This document shows positions 7,703 to 16,526 of a DNA stretch of 64,000 nucleotides, piece after piece; position 1 is the first letter of the stretch; every line of letters starts with the position of its first letter. A program made the position numbers and the translations under genes. Under the pieces are notes generated by a model. That model ran no database searches. It saw only the letters and a list, made by a program, of their open reading frames with translations, and was not told where the DNA came from. Source of the DNA: Paenibacillus_S vulneris (GTDB taxonomy: Bacteria; Bacillota; Bacilli; Paenibacillales; NBRC-103111); assembly GCF_039543185.1 (NCBI RefSeq), contig NZ_BAABJG010000006.1, positions 806,001-870,000 of the forward strand, given 5' to 3'.

Positions 7703-8560
7703 CTATTCCTTTAACCCAGTCATTGCAATGCCTTGTATAAACTGCTTCTGAGCGAAGAAGAAAACCAGCAGCAGCGGCAGCGTTACCATAACGGAAGCGC
7801 TCATCAGCAGGTTCCACGCCGTGCCGGCCTCGTCTGTAAACAGGGAAAGCGCCAATGGCAGCGTCATCAAGTTCCGATTGTTGATAAAAATAAGCGGATT
7901 GAAGAAATCATTCCAGGTTGTTAAAAATGTAAAGATCGTCAGCGAAGCGATCGCCGGCTTGGCCATCGGAAGCATGATTTCGAAGAATGTGCGCATTCGC
8001 GAGCAGCCGTCGATCATAGCGGCTTCCTCCAGGTCCTTTGGCATGGCAATAAAATACTGCCGCATCACAAATACGCCGAAGGCTCCCTCCGCGCCGAAAA
8101 TGGGCAGAGCGATCAAGGGAACATGCGTGTTGTTGAACCCTAAATCGCGCATGAACAAAAACATCGGGATCGCGGTTGCCTCGGCTGGAATCATCATGGT
8201 GCTAAGCAATAACAGGAACACGAGATCTCGCCCCTTAAATGGGATCCGGGCAAAGGAATACCCGGCCAGCGAAGCAAAAAAGGCGGTCCCAACGGTTACC
8301 ACAACCGCAATATAGACACTGTTAAAATAATATAAGTGAAAAGGCGTGTTGTTCAGTACTTCCGTGTAGTTCGCCCAACGGATCGCAGATGGAATAAACT
8401 CCGGCGGGAATACGAATATTTTGGCCGGTTCCTTAAGCGAAGTCGACACCATCCATAAAAATGGGATCAGCATTACAACCGATATTAAGGTTAGCACCAG
8501 ATAATGCAGCGCGCCGGCGATCCAATTCGATGATTTCAAGACTGCACCTTCAGCTTTCAT
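7703..8560 (-). CDS. Carbohydrate ABC transporter permease (MalG/UgpE type)
   Basis: A 285-residue inner-membrane permease with about six hydrophobic segments, beginning at LVLTLISVVMLIPFLWMVST and ending at VTLPLLLVFFFAQKQFIQGI. The EAA loop that docks the ATPase is in DLEEAAMIDGCSRMRTFFEI followed by MLPMAKPA. AGGTGGGTG precedes ATG 8560, and the gene overlaps the upstream permease by 11 bases. No ATPase gene is in the operon, so a shared MsmX-like ATPase elsewhere is expected. Confidence 0.92.
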   Translation of the reverse strand: MKAEGAVLKSSNWIAGALHYLVLTLISVVMLIPFLWMVSTSLKEPAKIFVFPPEFIPSAIRWANYTEVLNNTPFHLYYFNSVYIAVVVTVGTAFFASLAGYSFARIPFKGRDLVFLLLLSTMMIPAEATAIPMFLFMRDLGFNNTHVPLIALPIFGAEGAFGVFVMRQYFIAMPKDLEEAAMIDGCSRMRTFFEIMLPMAKPAIASLTIFTFLTTWNDFFNPLIFINNRNLMTLPLALSLFTDEAGTAWNLLMSASVMVTLPLLLVFFFAQKQFIQGIAMTGLKE

Positions 8561-9467
8561 GGAACACCCACCTTTTTCTAAGCTGCCACTGAATTAGTGT
8601 AAAGATCAGGATGATGAAAAAGAGAATATAAGCTAGAGCCGACGCATAACCGAACTCGAAGAGCTTGAACGCTTTTTCCCAAATATAGTACACCAGCACT
8701 TTCGTGCTTCCGCTTGGTCCGCCTTGAGTCATCACGTAGATCTGGCCGAATACCTTCAACGAACCGATGACAGTCATGATGACCGTCAAAAATATCGTGG
8801 GCGTAATCATCGGTACCGTCACTTGGAAGAAAGCGGTCCGCCGGCCTGCCCCGTCGATTTTGGCCGCTTCGTAAAGCTGAGCCGGAACCTGCTGCAAAGC
8901 AGCGATAAACAGCACCATATTGAGCCCGACGTTCTTCAGCACGCTGGTGACAATAACGGCAGGCATAGCCAATTGTGCATTGTACAGCCAGGCAGGGCCT
9001 TGAACGCCAAAAAACAACTGAATCAGCTGGTTAATAAACCCTGTGTCCGTCGCAAACAGATACTTCCAGACGATCGCCCACACGATGAGCGAAGTCATGA
9101 CCGGCACGAATATGGCGGTGCGGAATAGACCCATGCCAGGCTTTCCTTTTGCCAGAAGCAGCGCAAGCCCCAAAGCCAGAATAATATTCAGCGGCACCAG
9201 GCCCGCCGAGAAGTAAAATGTGTTACCTAATATTTTCCAAAATTCAGCATCTGCGACGATTGCTTTGTAATTAGCAAAACCAATAAATTGTGCATCGCCA
9301 AGTATCGGCCAGTCTGTCAAGCTCATGTAAAAAGCCATAACTAAAGGAGCAATAAGGAAGATGATAAAACCAAGAACCATCGGCGCTACAAACAGCCATC
9401 CGGTAATAGCAGCTTCCCGCGATAAAGGATGTTTCCTCTTGATAGCTGCAGCTAGTTCGCCACTCAT
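8550..9467 (-). CDS. Sugar ABC transporter permease (MalF/UgpA type)
   Basis: Membrane permease of 305 residues with a typical UgpA/MalF layout: first helix GWLFVAPMVLGFIIFLIAPL, and EAA loop QLYEAAKIDGAGRRTAFFQV followed by TVPMITP. GGGGGAC upstream selects ATG 9467; the longer frame starting at 9533 would overlap the upstream gene and has no binding site. It forms the heterodimeric channel with the overlapping downstream permease and works with the binding protein at 10234-11562. Confidence 0.92.
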   Translation of the reverse strand: MSGELAAAIKRKHPLSREAAITGWLFVAPMVLGFIIFLIAPLVMAFYMSLTDWPILGDAQFIGFANYKAIVADAEFWKILGNTFYFSAGLVPLNIILALGLALLLAKGKPGMGLFRTAIFVPVMTSLIVWAIVWKYLFATDTGFINQLIQLFFGVQGPAWLYNAQLAMPAVIVTSVLKNVGLNMVLFIAALQQVPAQLYEAAKIDGAGRRTAFFQVTVPMITPTIFLTVIMTVIGSLKVFGQIYVMTQGGPSGSTKVLVYYIWEKAFKLFEFGYASALAYILFFIILIFTLIQWQLRKRWVFHES

Positions 9468-9477
9468 ATTCGTCCCC

Positions 9478-10167
9478 CTATCTGTCGATCGCATTGCGGA
9501 ACGCGTGAACCATGCGCCGGATTTCGTCCTCATGTTTTCCTATTGCGACAGCTCCAACCAGCAGGACTTGAATACCGCAATCTTTTAGAGCAGGAATATC
9601 CTGGGGAACAATTTTACGTTGGGAAGGAACGATGACAGGCAAACCGGCATTCTCTACCAACCAGCGGTATTTTAACAAATCGGCAAAACTAAGCGGTGAT
9701 CCGTACTCCTCTCCCGGGACGATGGACGCTTCCAAAGCTTCCAGCATGGGAAAGGATTTGGCCGCATCCAGAAAGCGGAGGTCAAATCGGTTATCAATAG
9801 CAAAAGTGGACGCCAGCTTGCTTGATTTCAGCAAAAAGGACGGCAGGTGCCAAGCATAAATGGAGTAGAAGTCAATCCCAAGCTCGGGTAGCTCCTCTAT
9901 TTCATCGGGAAGAATGGCCTCTATAGATCCTCCAGGCACTATACCTAAAGGACCATGGAACAAGGAACGAATCTCCCTGAACGTGTCCCTGTACTCCGAT
10001 AGCGCTCCAAAGCTGGTCCCGCTGGCACGGTGACCCACATTCATATGCACCTTCAGCCCGTCCGCACCTTCTTCGATTGCTGCTTTCGCCAATCTCGCAT
10101 CATTCTCCGGAAGGCTGACGAACAATTGTAATTTGGTTTGATGGAGAGAAGTCTTCAAACGGTTCAT
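9478..10167 (-). CDS. TIM-barrel protein of unknown function (NanE/ThiE-like fold)
   Basis: A 229-residue soluble protein. Alternating strand-helix pattern with AAIEEGADGLKVHMNVGHRA, GIVPGGSIE, GIDFYSIYAWHLP, and a late phosphate-binding-like strand IQVLLVGAVAIGK points to a TIM barrel resembling N-acetylmannosamine-6-phosphate epimerases or thiamine-phosphate synthases. AAGGAGAA precedes ATG 10167. It sits between the binding protein and the permeases in the sugar operon, so an epimerase, isomerase or lyase acting on a phosphorylated sugar is plausible. I do not recognise a named family; the fold assignment is inference from pattern. Confidence 0.7.
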   Translation of the reverse strand: MNRLKTSLHQTKLQLFVSLPENDARLAKAAIEEGADGLKVHMNVGHRASGTSFGALSEYRDTFREIRSLFHGPLGIVPGGSIEAILPDEIEELPELGIDFYSIYAWHLPSFLLKSSKLASTFAIDNRFDLRFLDAAKSFPMLEALEASIVPGEEYGSPLSFADLLKYRWLVENAGLPVIVPSQRKIVPQDIPALKDCGIQVLLVGAVAIGKHEDEIRRMVHAFRNAIDR

Positions 10168-10198
10168 CTGCGGGTTCTCCTTTTCTTTTTGTACAACC

Positions 10199-10221
10199 GC
10201 GGTCCGCTTACAACGAACCGC
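10199..10221 (-). other. Intercistronic stem-loop after the binding-protein gene
   Basis: GCGGTCCG (10199-10206) pairs with CGAACCGC (10214-10221) with one mismatch and a seven-base loop. No T-run follows on the minus strand, so it is more likely an mRNA-stabilising or partial attenuator hairpin that raises binding protein over permease expression than a terminator. Confidence 0.55.
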
Positions 10222-10233
10222 GTCGCACGTTAC

Positions 10234-11562
10234 CTATTTCAAAAGTGGGGTGATCTTGGTTTCCATCGTTTTTACGATTTGTTCCGGCGTTGCCGTTTGG
10301 CTGAAAAGCTGATCGAAGCCTGCAAGCAATTCGTTATCGATTTTCTCCCAATTGACGTGCCCCGGTTGAACGATGGCCTTCGGCATTTCATCAATTACGG
10401 CTTGCTTAATGTCTGCCGCATCAGGGTTTCCTGGCTGCTTCAGAAAATCATCGGAGCCTAGCACGCTCTTGCGCGGAGGTACGAAGAACGTTTGGGTTGC
10501 CTTGATACCTTCCTCACTCGCCAGGAATTTCATGAATTCTTCGGATTCTTTAGGATACTTGCTGCCTTTGAACATGACATATCCGGCTTGGCCGAGCATC
10601 GGTACAGCGCCTTTCGGACCGGACGGCATCGGAGCGATGCTCCATTTGAAATCTTTAATCGTCCTTGCTTTGGACACATAGCTGTATACATCGAAGAACA
10701 TGCCGATTTTACCGGATTCGAAACTGACCTGTTCACCTGCTTTAGGGTGGGATTGATCGACGAACATCATGGTTTGCAGCATTTTCAGCGTCTCAATTCC
10801 GTATTGATCATTCCATGTAAATTTGGTCATGCCTTTATCGAACGGGCCGCTTCCGTTGGACCAGGAGTAGCTGGACAGCAAAATATATGTTTTCCAATCG
10901 CGGAAGAAGTTCGCTCCATAGATTTTGTTAGCCCCTGTGCCACTTGAAAGTGCCTTAGCGTCTTTTACGAATTCATCCCAAGTCCATTTGCCTTGTTTGG
11001 CAAGATCATTAGGGGAAGCCAGTCCTGCTTTGGCGAACAGGTCCTTGTTATAGAACATAACGCTAGGCGGCGTCGAGAATGGCAATCCATACAATTTCCC
11101 GTCTTTGGTGAACAAATCCAGAGTGGACGGGATAATATCATCCATCTTAAAGGAAGCATCCTGCTTCACACTGGAAATGTCCTGCAGAATCCCATTGGCC
11201 ATAAACTGCGGAACCATACGCTCGGATAACCAAGCGACATCAGGAAGCTCGCGTCCTGCTGCCAATACCGAAATCTTCTGCTGATAATCCGGAAAAGGGA
11301 CAGATTGCAGGTCCACCGTAATGTTCGGATGGGTTTGTCTGTACTTATCGATTAAAGTCTTGTACAGATCGAGGTGGGCCTGATTTCCCCAAGTTAAAAA
11401 TTTGAGCTGAATAGGCTTGCTTGTGTCAGGTGTCGCACTGCTGCCGGTTGGCGCTGCACTTGGTTGCGTTCCTGAACCGGAATTGCTGCAGCCGGCAACC
11501 AGAACCGCGAGTATGGCCGATATACTGAGCATGATATTGGCCTTACGTTTCGATGCGTTCAT
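10234..11562 (-). CDS. Sugar ABC transporter substrate-binding lipoprotein
   Basis: A 442-residue extracellular solute-binding protein, family 1. It opens with a lipoprotein signal: basic start, hydrophobic LSISAILAVLVAG, then the lipidated Cys of VAGCSNSG and a serine/threonine-rich linker. The mature domain starts QLKFLTWGNQAHLDLYKTL and includes GKLYGLPFSTPPSVMFYNKD, both typical of maltose-type binding proteins. GGGGGG upstream selects ATG 11562. First structural gene after the two-component regulators and preceded by a cre-like site, so it is probably induced by a sugar sensed by the kinase and repressed by CcpA. Confidence 0.92.
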   Translation of the reverse strand: MNASKRKANIMLSISAILAVLVAGCSNSGSGTQPSAAPTGSSATPDTSKPIQLKFLTWGNQAHLDLYKTLIDKYRQTHPNITVDLQSVPFPDYQQKISVLAAGRELPDVAWLSERMVPQFMANGILQDISSVKQDASFKMDDIIPSTLDLFTKDGKLYGLPFSTPPSVMFYNKDLFAKAGLASPNDLAKQGKWTWDEFVKDAKALSSGTGANKIYGANFFRDWKTYILLSSYSWSNGSGPFDKGMTKFTWNDQYGIETLKMLQTMMFVDQSHPKAGEQVSFESGKIGMFFDVYSYVSKARTIKDFKWSIAPMPSGPKGAVPMLGQAGYVMFKGSKYPKESEEFMKFLASEEGIKATQTFFVPPRKSVLGSDDFLKQPGNPDAADIKQAVIDEMPKAIVQPGHVNWEKIDNELLAGFDQLFSQTATPEQIVKTMETKITPLLK

Positions 11563-11607
11563 TCTGTTTCCCCCCATTTAGTGATGATCTTGATAGTCCT
11601 ATTATAT

Positions 11608-11621
11608 TGAAAGCGCTTTTA
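11608..11621 (-). promoter_or_regulatory. cre-like catabolite response element
   Basis: TGAAAGCGCTTTTA matches the Bacillus cre consensus TGWAANCGNTNWCA at 13 of 14 positions. It lies 46 bases upstream of the binding-protein start, where CcpA-HPr(Ser-P) would repress the operon. Confidence 0.68.
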
Positions 11622-11670
11622 CAAAATAAATCACTTCACATTTGGGTTTGGTACGTTTTGTATAGAAGAT

Positions 11671-12435
11671 CTAAAATTCTCCTTCTTCCCTATATGCGCC
11701 AGGAGTCTTGCCCACCTGTTGTTTGAAGAGCAGCATAAAATGCTTCGGGCTTTGGTAGCCGGAGAGCCGAGCCACATCGTAAATCTTCAGGTCGGAATTC
11801 AAAAGCAAATATTTCGCACGCTGCATTCGGATATCCGTGATAAAATCGGACAAATGGATTTTGGCTTCTTGTTTAAACAATTGGCTGAGGTAAGCCGGAT
11901 TCAGATTCACGTACTCTGCAAGAACCTGAAGCCGCAGGTCTTTATCGGGATTTCCTTGAATGTACTCTTTGACCTTGCGGATTAGTCGTCGGCTGTCATT
12001 TTTCAGAGGGAGCTCATCCTTATCCGCTGCTTCCCCAGGCAAAGACGCATTTCCCTCCTTGGGCACCAAGCCCCGCCGTATTTGATCCAATACCGAAACC
12101 AGGGCCAAGCGGTCAATCGGCTTCAATAAATAATCGGTGACTCCGTATCGGAGCGCTTGTCTGGCATATTCAAAGTCGCCGTATCCGCTAATGATCAGGA
12201 TCGGCATCTGAGGATAACGTTCCCGTACTTTGGCGGTTAGCGTCAAGCCGTCCATTTCACGCATCCGAATATCCGTGATGATGAAATCCGGTACTTCCTT
12301 TTGCAAATAATCCAGCGCTTCCCGCCCATTTGCAGCTTCCTTGGTGATCTGGAAATCCGCGGACACTTGGGCGATTAAGTTTTTCAATCCGTTCCGGATA
12401 ATTTCTTCATCTTCAACCAGCAGAATTTTGATCAT
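11671..12435 (-). CDS. YesN-type response regulator (receiver + AraC HTH)
   Basis: A 254-residue regulator. The receiver starts ILLVEDEEIIRNGL and holds the phospho-acceptor Asp in DFIITDIRMREMDGLTL; the later Lys is in YLLKPIDR. The C-terminal AraC-type DNA-binding domain is seen in YVNLNPAYLSQLFKQEAKIH and VARLSGYQSPKHFMLLFKQ. AAAGGG spacing favours the second in-frame ATG at 12435 over that at 12441. It overlaps the 3' end of the sensor kinase gene, so the pair is coupled, and it most likely activates the downstream sugar operon. Confidence 0.93.
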   Translation of the reverse strand: MIKILLVEDEEIIRNGLKNLIAQVSADFQITKEAANGREALDYLQKEVPDFIITDIRMREMDGLTLTAKVRERYPQMPILIISGYGDFEYARQALRYGVTDYLLKPIDRLALVSVLDQIRRGLVPKEGNASLPGEAADKDELPLKNDSRRLIRKVKEYIQGNPDKDLRLQVLAEYVNLNPAYLSQLFKQEAKIHLSDFITDIRMQRAKYLLLNSDLKIYDVARLSGYQSPKHFMLLFKQQVGKTPGAYREEGEF

Positions 12436-14254
12436 ATCCATTCACCCTTTCCATAACAGGTATTGTAATAGTAAATGCGGAGCCTTTTCCTGGACTTGCA
12501 TCAATGTCGAGCTCGTATTCCTCCCCGAACATCAGAATCAAACGATGATAAATATTCCGCAAAGCGAGCCCGTGTTCTCCGGATTCCAAAGGCAATGTCG
12601 AGGCAAGCGATGAGCGAAGATGCTCCAGCTGTTCATCTGTCATACCGACCCCATCATCCTTGACCGTAACCAGCAGATAATGTTCAAAGCGAAGAGCGGT
12701 GATCCAGATCGTACCTCCTTGCTCCTGTTCGCCGATTCCGTGATAGATCGCATTTTCAACTAAAGGCTGTAGCAGCAGCTTCGGAATGGAATAACGCTCA
12801 ATCCCTTCTTCCAAGTCAAATACGACACGAAGCCGGTCCCCGTAACGCATCTTTTGGATTTTGACATACGACGCAACGGAGTCCAATTCCTCTTTTAACA
12901 GGACCATCCGATCGTACTTATCTACGGTGTAGCGAAGCATTTTGCCGAGTGCGGTCACCATATCGGATACCTCATAGTTCTGCTTTCCGATCGCGATCAT
13001 GTTAATGGACTCCAGTGTATTATATATAAAATGAGGATTAATCTGACTTTGCAGCGCTGCGAGTTCAGCCTCCTTTTCCTTCAGTCCAATTTCATATACT
13101 TCTTTGACCAAGCGGTCGATCTCCTCCGTCATCCGGTTGAATCCTCTGCTTAATTGACCGATTTCGTCCTGTGATTCCACAGGGACAGTTTGCTGGAAGT
13201 CTCCCCGCTGCACGAGCATCATCTTTTTCTTGAGCCTGTCTAGCGGTCGGCTGATGTGGTATGAAAAATAGATAGCAAGCAGCCCGGCAGCTACCAAAAA
13301 CACTATGGCCAGCAGGACCGTAAAATTACGTAATGTTATCGTATCCTTGAGAAGCGAGCTTACTGGTATAAAACTGATCACTTTGAGTCCAGTAAAATCG
13401 GAATAATCGACCACAGTCAAGAAACGTTTGCCCTGAACTGTAACGTCCTTGGCAAAGCTTTCATTAGGCAGCTTCGTTTCGAGCAAGATTTGCTCCATAG
13501 TTGGGTCCTGCGTACAGCTTCTTTCATTGTAAAATAGCTCATTGTTGCTATCCATTACGGAGAGGCTGCATTTCTCCTCAAATTTCACGTTCGATAAAAT
13601 CTGCTTGAATACGTCCATCTTCATATCAATTTTAATCAGCCCGAGCAAGCGATTCGTATTCGGCTCACGGATCAAGCGGGCGACGGAGAAATACTGCTGC
13701 GGGTTGTTCTCCATGTAGTAATCCGGATTATGCGGAGGAATGATGGCCCAGGCGCCATCCGCTTGACTGACTTTGGTGTACCACGCTTCCTTCCGCACAT
13801 CCACGGAGAATTGCATTCGGGTCGAATCCACATTGGTAAAAATAAAGCCATTATTGGCAATGACCTGTATCCCTCTCACCTCAGAACGGTTATAAGCCAA
13901 CCCTGATATATAGAGAAACATTTTTTCCATTTCTTCTAGCGTGGGACGCGTTTGCTGATACGCTGGCATGCTGTATTTGTCCAAAATAGACAATACCTTT
14001 TGGTCATAGAGAGGCATCAGGGAAAGACGCTGCATTTCTACTAAGGTCCGATCCAGGTTGCGATTGATTTGGCCGGCAATCTGAATCGTCGAGTCAGCGG
14101 TCCTCCTCTCGATGGTGCTGGAGAACTCGTAATAGGAGATCAATCCCTGTAAGGTCAATGGTATCGTGATAAGCAGGATGAAGATAGTTACTATCTTTTT
14201 ACGTAAATTCATTCGGGCAAAAAAGGGGTGGAACGTTCGCCATTTCCTGTTCAT
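12413..14254 (-). CDS. YesM-type sensor histidine kinase
   Basis: A 613-residue membrane kinase. Helix 1 is IVTIFILLITIPLTLQGLIS, a large extracytoplasmic sensor domain follows, then helix 2 VLLAIVFLVAAGLLAIYFSY, a HAMP linker (RPLDRLKKKMMLVQRGDF) and the His_kinase (PF06580) motif SQINPHFIYNTLESIN with the phospho-His near residue 408. The ATPase part includes LLLQPLVENAIYHGIG and a DDGVGM box. GGAGATG precedes ATG 14254. Homologues typically sense extracellular oligosaccharides, which fits the adjacent transporter. Confidence 0.93.
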   Translation of the reverse strand: MNRKWRTFHPFFARMNLRKKIVTIFILLITIPLTLQGLISYYEFSSTIERRTADSTIQIAGQINRNLDRTLVEMQRLSLMPLYDQKVLSILDKYSMPAYQQTRPTLEEMEKMFLYISGLAYNRSEVRGIQVIANNGFIFTNVDSTRMQFSVDVRKEAWYTKVSQADGAWAIIPPHNPDYYMENNPQQYFSVARLIREPNTNRLLGLIKIDMKMDVFKQILSNVKFEEKCSLSVMDSNNELFYNERSCTQDPTMEQILLETKLPNESFAKDVTVQGKRFLTVVDYSDFTGLKVISFIPVSSLLKDTITLRNFTVLLAIVFLVAAGLLAIYFSYHISRPLDRLKKKMMLVQRGDFQQTVPVESQDEIGQLSRGFNRMTEEIDRLVKEVYEIGLKEKEAELAALQSQINPHFIYNTLESINMIAIGKQNYEVSDMVTALGKMLRYTVDKYDRMVLLKEELDSVASYVKIQKMRYGDRLRVVFDLEEGIERYSIPKLLLQPLVENAIYHGIGEQEQGGTIWITALRFEHYLLVTVKDDGVGMTDEQLEHLRSSLASTLPLESGEHGLALRNIYHRLILMFGEEYELDIDASPGKGSAFTITIPVMERVNGYDQNSAG

Positions 14255-14450
14255 TGCTGCATCTCCTCATCCATACCATGGTCCTATTATTTTAATCGTT
14301 GCCCTATTGTTCGAAAATAGCTATTTTTATGAGTGACATGAACTTAAAGCAAGTTGGGCAAAAAATAGAGATATCCGAAAAACAAAAGGGTCTGACATAC
14401 GCCAAATCGATCTACATAATAGGAAAGCTGCCCGTTACATCAATGAAAAA

Positions 14451-14476
14451 GGCAGCTGATCGTTTGACCGGCTGCC
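14451..14476 (-). terminator. Terminator downstream of the truncated DinB gene
   Basis: GGCAGC (14451-14456) and GCTGCC (14471-14476) form the stem; on the minus strand it is followed by TTTTTCATT. Confidence 0.72.
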
Positions 14477-14506
14477 GCTATATCATGATTCAACTATCGT
14501 TATCCG

Positions 14507-14680
14507 TCATTGCGCGCTGCCCTTGCCCTGCAATCGAGACAACCAGACTCGTTCCGCGACCGCGACGTGCTGAACCAGCTTCAGAAGGTCCTTGTTCTTC
14601 GTCTCACTCTCCTCGAGCGCATCCAAGATGCGTCCGTCCGCCCAGTGCAGGTGGTCCATCATGCACTTGATCGTCTTCAT
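14507..14680 (-). pseudogene. DinB family protein, truncated to 57 residues
   Basis: ATG 14680 preceded by AGGGGGA opens a 57-codon frame: KTIKCMMDHLHWADGRILDA, then LEESETKNKDLLKLVQHVAV and AERVWLSRLQGKGS before TGA. This is the N-terminal helix pair of a DinB/YfiT-like four-helix protein (normally about 150-170 residues), including the metal-site region HVAVAERVW. The rest is missing and a terminator follows shortly, so most of the gene has been deleted. Expression signals look intact; the product would lack the remaining metal ligands. Confidence 0.78.
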
Positions 14681-14837
14681 TTCGGTTTCCCCCTCTTCGT
14701 CTCATCGATTACTTGAACCTACTGTGCCCGTTAGCTTAACCCCGAAATCCATCGGGTGGACCGAGGGCTCCGCTAGGAGCCGCAGCGTGAATACGACGTT
14801 ATCTGATGTTCGTCTCTTCATTGAGATTCCCTAAAAG

Positions 14838-15070
14838 TTACTTATTCCAAAACATTGTGTAGCTTCCTTCGCTTGCGTTGCTTGTCAAAACTATATCGTA
14901 CTTTCCTTCCTTTTATGCCTTAAATTCTATGTTTCCATCCATCTTGTTATTTGTTTCCATTGCCCACTCAATAGTTTTGTCTTCATTTAAAATTTGAATT
15001 TTCAGATCGCCCGAACTAAGTCAACACTATAATCTGCATTAAATACTTGATTTTCTTTGAACCTAACATG
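14838..15070 (-). pseudogene. Small secreted or lipoprotein-like protein, decayed C-terminus
   Basis: On the minus strand two frames together give a beta-rich tail: FKENQVFNADYSVDLV (about 15060-15010), then after a frameshift SGDLKIQILNEDKTIEWAME and, past an in-frame TAA, KEGKYDIVLTSNASEGSY ending at TAA 14838. The alternating pattern and closing SEGSYTMFWNK resemble short secreted beta-sandwich proteins of Bacillales. There is no start or signal peptide, as the 5' end abuts the MFS gene stop. One frameshift and one nonsense codon make it a relic. Family not named. Confidence 0.62.
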
Positions 15071-15071
15071 G

Positions 15072-16253
15072 TTAGCATACCCTATCCGCTGATTGAACCA
15101 TCGAATGCCGTGATGCCATGCTGGACAATACAACCACGGCAATGATAGCGATGAGTACTCCGAGTACCCCGAACCAGGTAATGGATGCCAAAGAAACACG
15201 GTTAACGATCAGCCCGCCGATTCCTGCGCCGACAGCCATGGCCAGCTGCATCATGGAACTGTTCAAGCTCAGCATGACGCCCGAGGATTCAGGAACAAGC
15301 GAAACCAGGTTAAATTGCTGTGCGGGGGCGGATGACCAAGCGGCAAAAGACCAGAGGATCAAAATGGCGAATACGGCAATGACAGAATGTCCGACTAAGG
15401 ATAGCAAAATCAACGAAATGACGTGAAGCACCATCCCTGAAACGAGCGTGGATTTGATGCCCCGTTTATCCGCACTATAGCCGCCGACTTTCGAGCCAAT
15501 CAAACTGGCAATGCCGAACATGAACAGAGCTGCGCTAATCAATGATTCATTTAAATGAGTCACCTCTAGCAGAAAAGGGGATAAGTAAGTATAGGCGAGG
15601 GAATATCCTCCCAACCAGAAAAAAGTAATCGCTAAAGCAACCAATACCTGAGGTTTTTTTAACAAAGCAAATTGTTTGATCAAAGGGACAGGCTTGTCTC
15701 CCTGCATACGCGGTATAACCGCAGCAATGACAAGCATAGCCAAGCCCCCGACAATTGCGATAGCGAGAAATACCGCTTTCCAGCCAAAAGCCGAGGCTAC
15801 CATTCTGCCGAGCGGGACGCCGATGATGAGCGATGCGGTAATGCCCATGGTGACGTTGGCGATGGCGCTGGCCTGCTTACCTGGCAGAGCGATTTTGGCG
15901 GCGATGCTGAGCGCGTTAACGGTGACCACCCCGGCGCCTAAAGCCGTAATGATTCTCGCAGCAATGAAGAAACCGAAGCCGGACAGTATAAATGTCAGCA
16001 GATTTGCAGCAATAAAGAGGCCTAGCGAATAAAGTAGGAGCTTACGCCGGTCCATTTTGGCTGTCAGTGCCATCAAAATAGGAGTCCCGACCGCATAGGC
16101 AAGGGAATAAACCGTAATGAGCTGGCCTGCTGCCGCAACGCTTGTTCCCAACGTCTCTGCGATTCGGTCTAATATCCCGGAAACGATGTAATTGGATGTT
16201 CCAACTAAAAAGCTGATCAAGGCTAGAACGTAAACTTTCCACGTGCTCTTCAT
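15072..16253 (-). CDS. MFS transporter (DHA1-type efflux)
   Basis: A 393-residue protein with twelve predicted membrane helices, beginning VYVLALISFLVGTSNYIVSG. The A-type loop motif is PILMALTAKMDRRKLLLYSL and helix 5 carries the efflux-associated ITASLIIGVPLGRMVASAFG. It belongs to the AraJ/YdhL-like drug or metabolite exporters. AGGAGAG precedes ATG 16253. It is divergent from a TetR regulator, with three palindromes and a short leader ORF in between, so expression is probably induced by an exported compound. Substrate unknown. Confidence 0.9.
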   Translation of the reverse strand: MKSTWKVYVLALISFLVGTSNYIVSGILDRIAETLGTSVAAAGQLITVYSLAYAVGTPILMALTAKMDRRKLLLYSLGLFIAANLLTFILSGFGFFIAARIITALGAGVVTVNALSIAAKIALPGKQASAIANVTMGITASLIIGVPLGRMVASAFGWKAVFLAIAIVGGLAMLVIAAVIPRMQGDKPVPLIKQFALLKKPQVLVALAITFFWLGGYSLAYTYLSPFLLEVTHLNESLISAALFMFGIASLIGSKVGGYSADKRGIKSTLVSGMVLHVISLILLSLVGHSVIAVFAILILWSFAAWSSAPAQQFNLVSLVPESSGVMLSLNSSMMQLAMAVGAGIGGLIVNRVSLASITWFGVLGVLIAIIAVVVLSSMASRHSMVQSADRVC

Positions 16254-16321
16254 AATTCACTCTCCTGTTGTGTTTTTTAGAACTATATTTTTGTCGATAA
16301 CAAAACCGCCATGGCTGCATG

Positions 16322-16390
16322 TTAGCAGCTGAAGGAGCCAGCGCGGGGCTTGCCGTGCTCCCTTATTCGCGACGGTTGTGATACCGACAT
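16322..16390 (-). CDS. Candidate 22-residue leader peptide of the MFS transporter
   Basis: AAGGAGGAGAG stands just before ATG 16390, opening a 22-codon frame (MSVSQPSRIREHGKPR, then six more residues) that ends 68 bases before the transporter start. The binding site is stronger than that of the transporter itself. GGAGC/GCTCC inverted repeats lie within the ORF. Leader ORFs of this size control several efflux and resistance genes by ribosome stalling; that role here is inference. It could instead be a chance ORF. Confidence 0.5.
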   Translation of the reverse strand: MSVSQPSRIREHGKPRAGSFSC

Positions 16391-16425
16391 GGTTCTCTCC
16401 TCCTTTTGGAAAAAACTGTTTCAAT

Positions 16426-16439
16426 GCAACATTAGTTGC
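16426..16439. promoter_or_regulatory. Palindromic operator 1 (MFS/TetR intergenic)
   Basis: GCAACATTAGTTGC: five-base arms GCAAC/GTTGC around ATTA. It shares arms and four-base spacing with the two other palindromes in this divergent region. Confidence 0.6.
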
Positions 16440-16443
16440 TTGA

Positions 16444-16457
16444 ACAACACTTGTTGT
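16444..16457. promoter_or_regulatory. Palindromic operator 2 (MFS/TetR intergenic)
   Basis: ACAACACTTGTTGT: arms ACAAC/GTTGT around a four-base centre, just four bases from operator 1. On the minus strand it lies downstream of a TTGACG hexamer (16495-16500 complement) that could be the transporter's -35. Confidence 0.62.
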
Positions 16458-16512
16458 ATTTGTATGTTATAATAACAACCAAATGGTAAGCAATCGTCAA
16501 TAACCATAAACC

Positions 16513-16526
16513 GTTGTATAGACAAC
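16513..16526. promoter_or_regulatory. Palindromic operator 3 overlapping the tetR promoter
   Basis: GTTGTATAGACAAC: arms GTTGT/ACAAC. TATAAT at 16535-16540 follows at -10-like distance, so binding here would block the regulator's own promoter. Confidence 0.62.

Noticed and set aside
14299..14670. 123-codon plus-strand frame
   Set aside because: Antisense to the DinB fragment and terminator; low-complexity Pro/Arg/Ser composition and no ribosome binding site.
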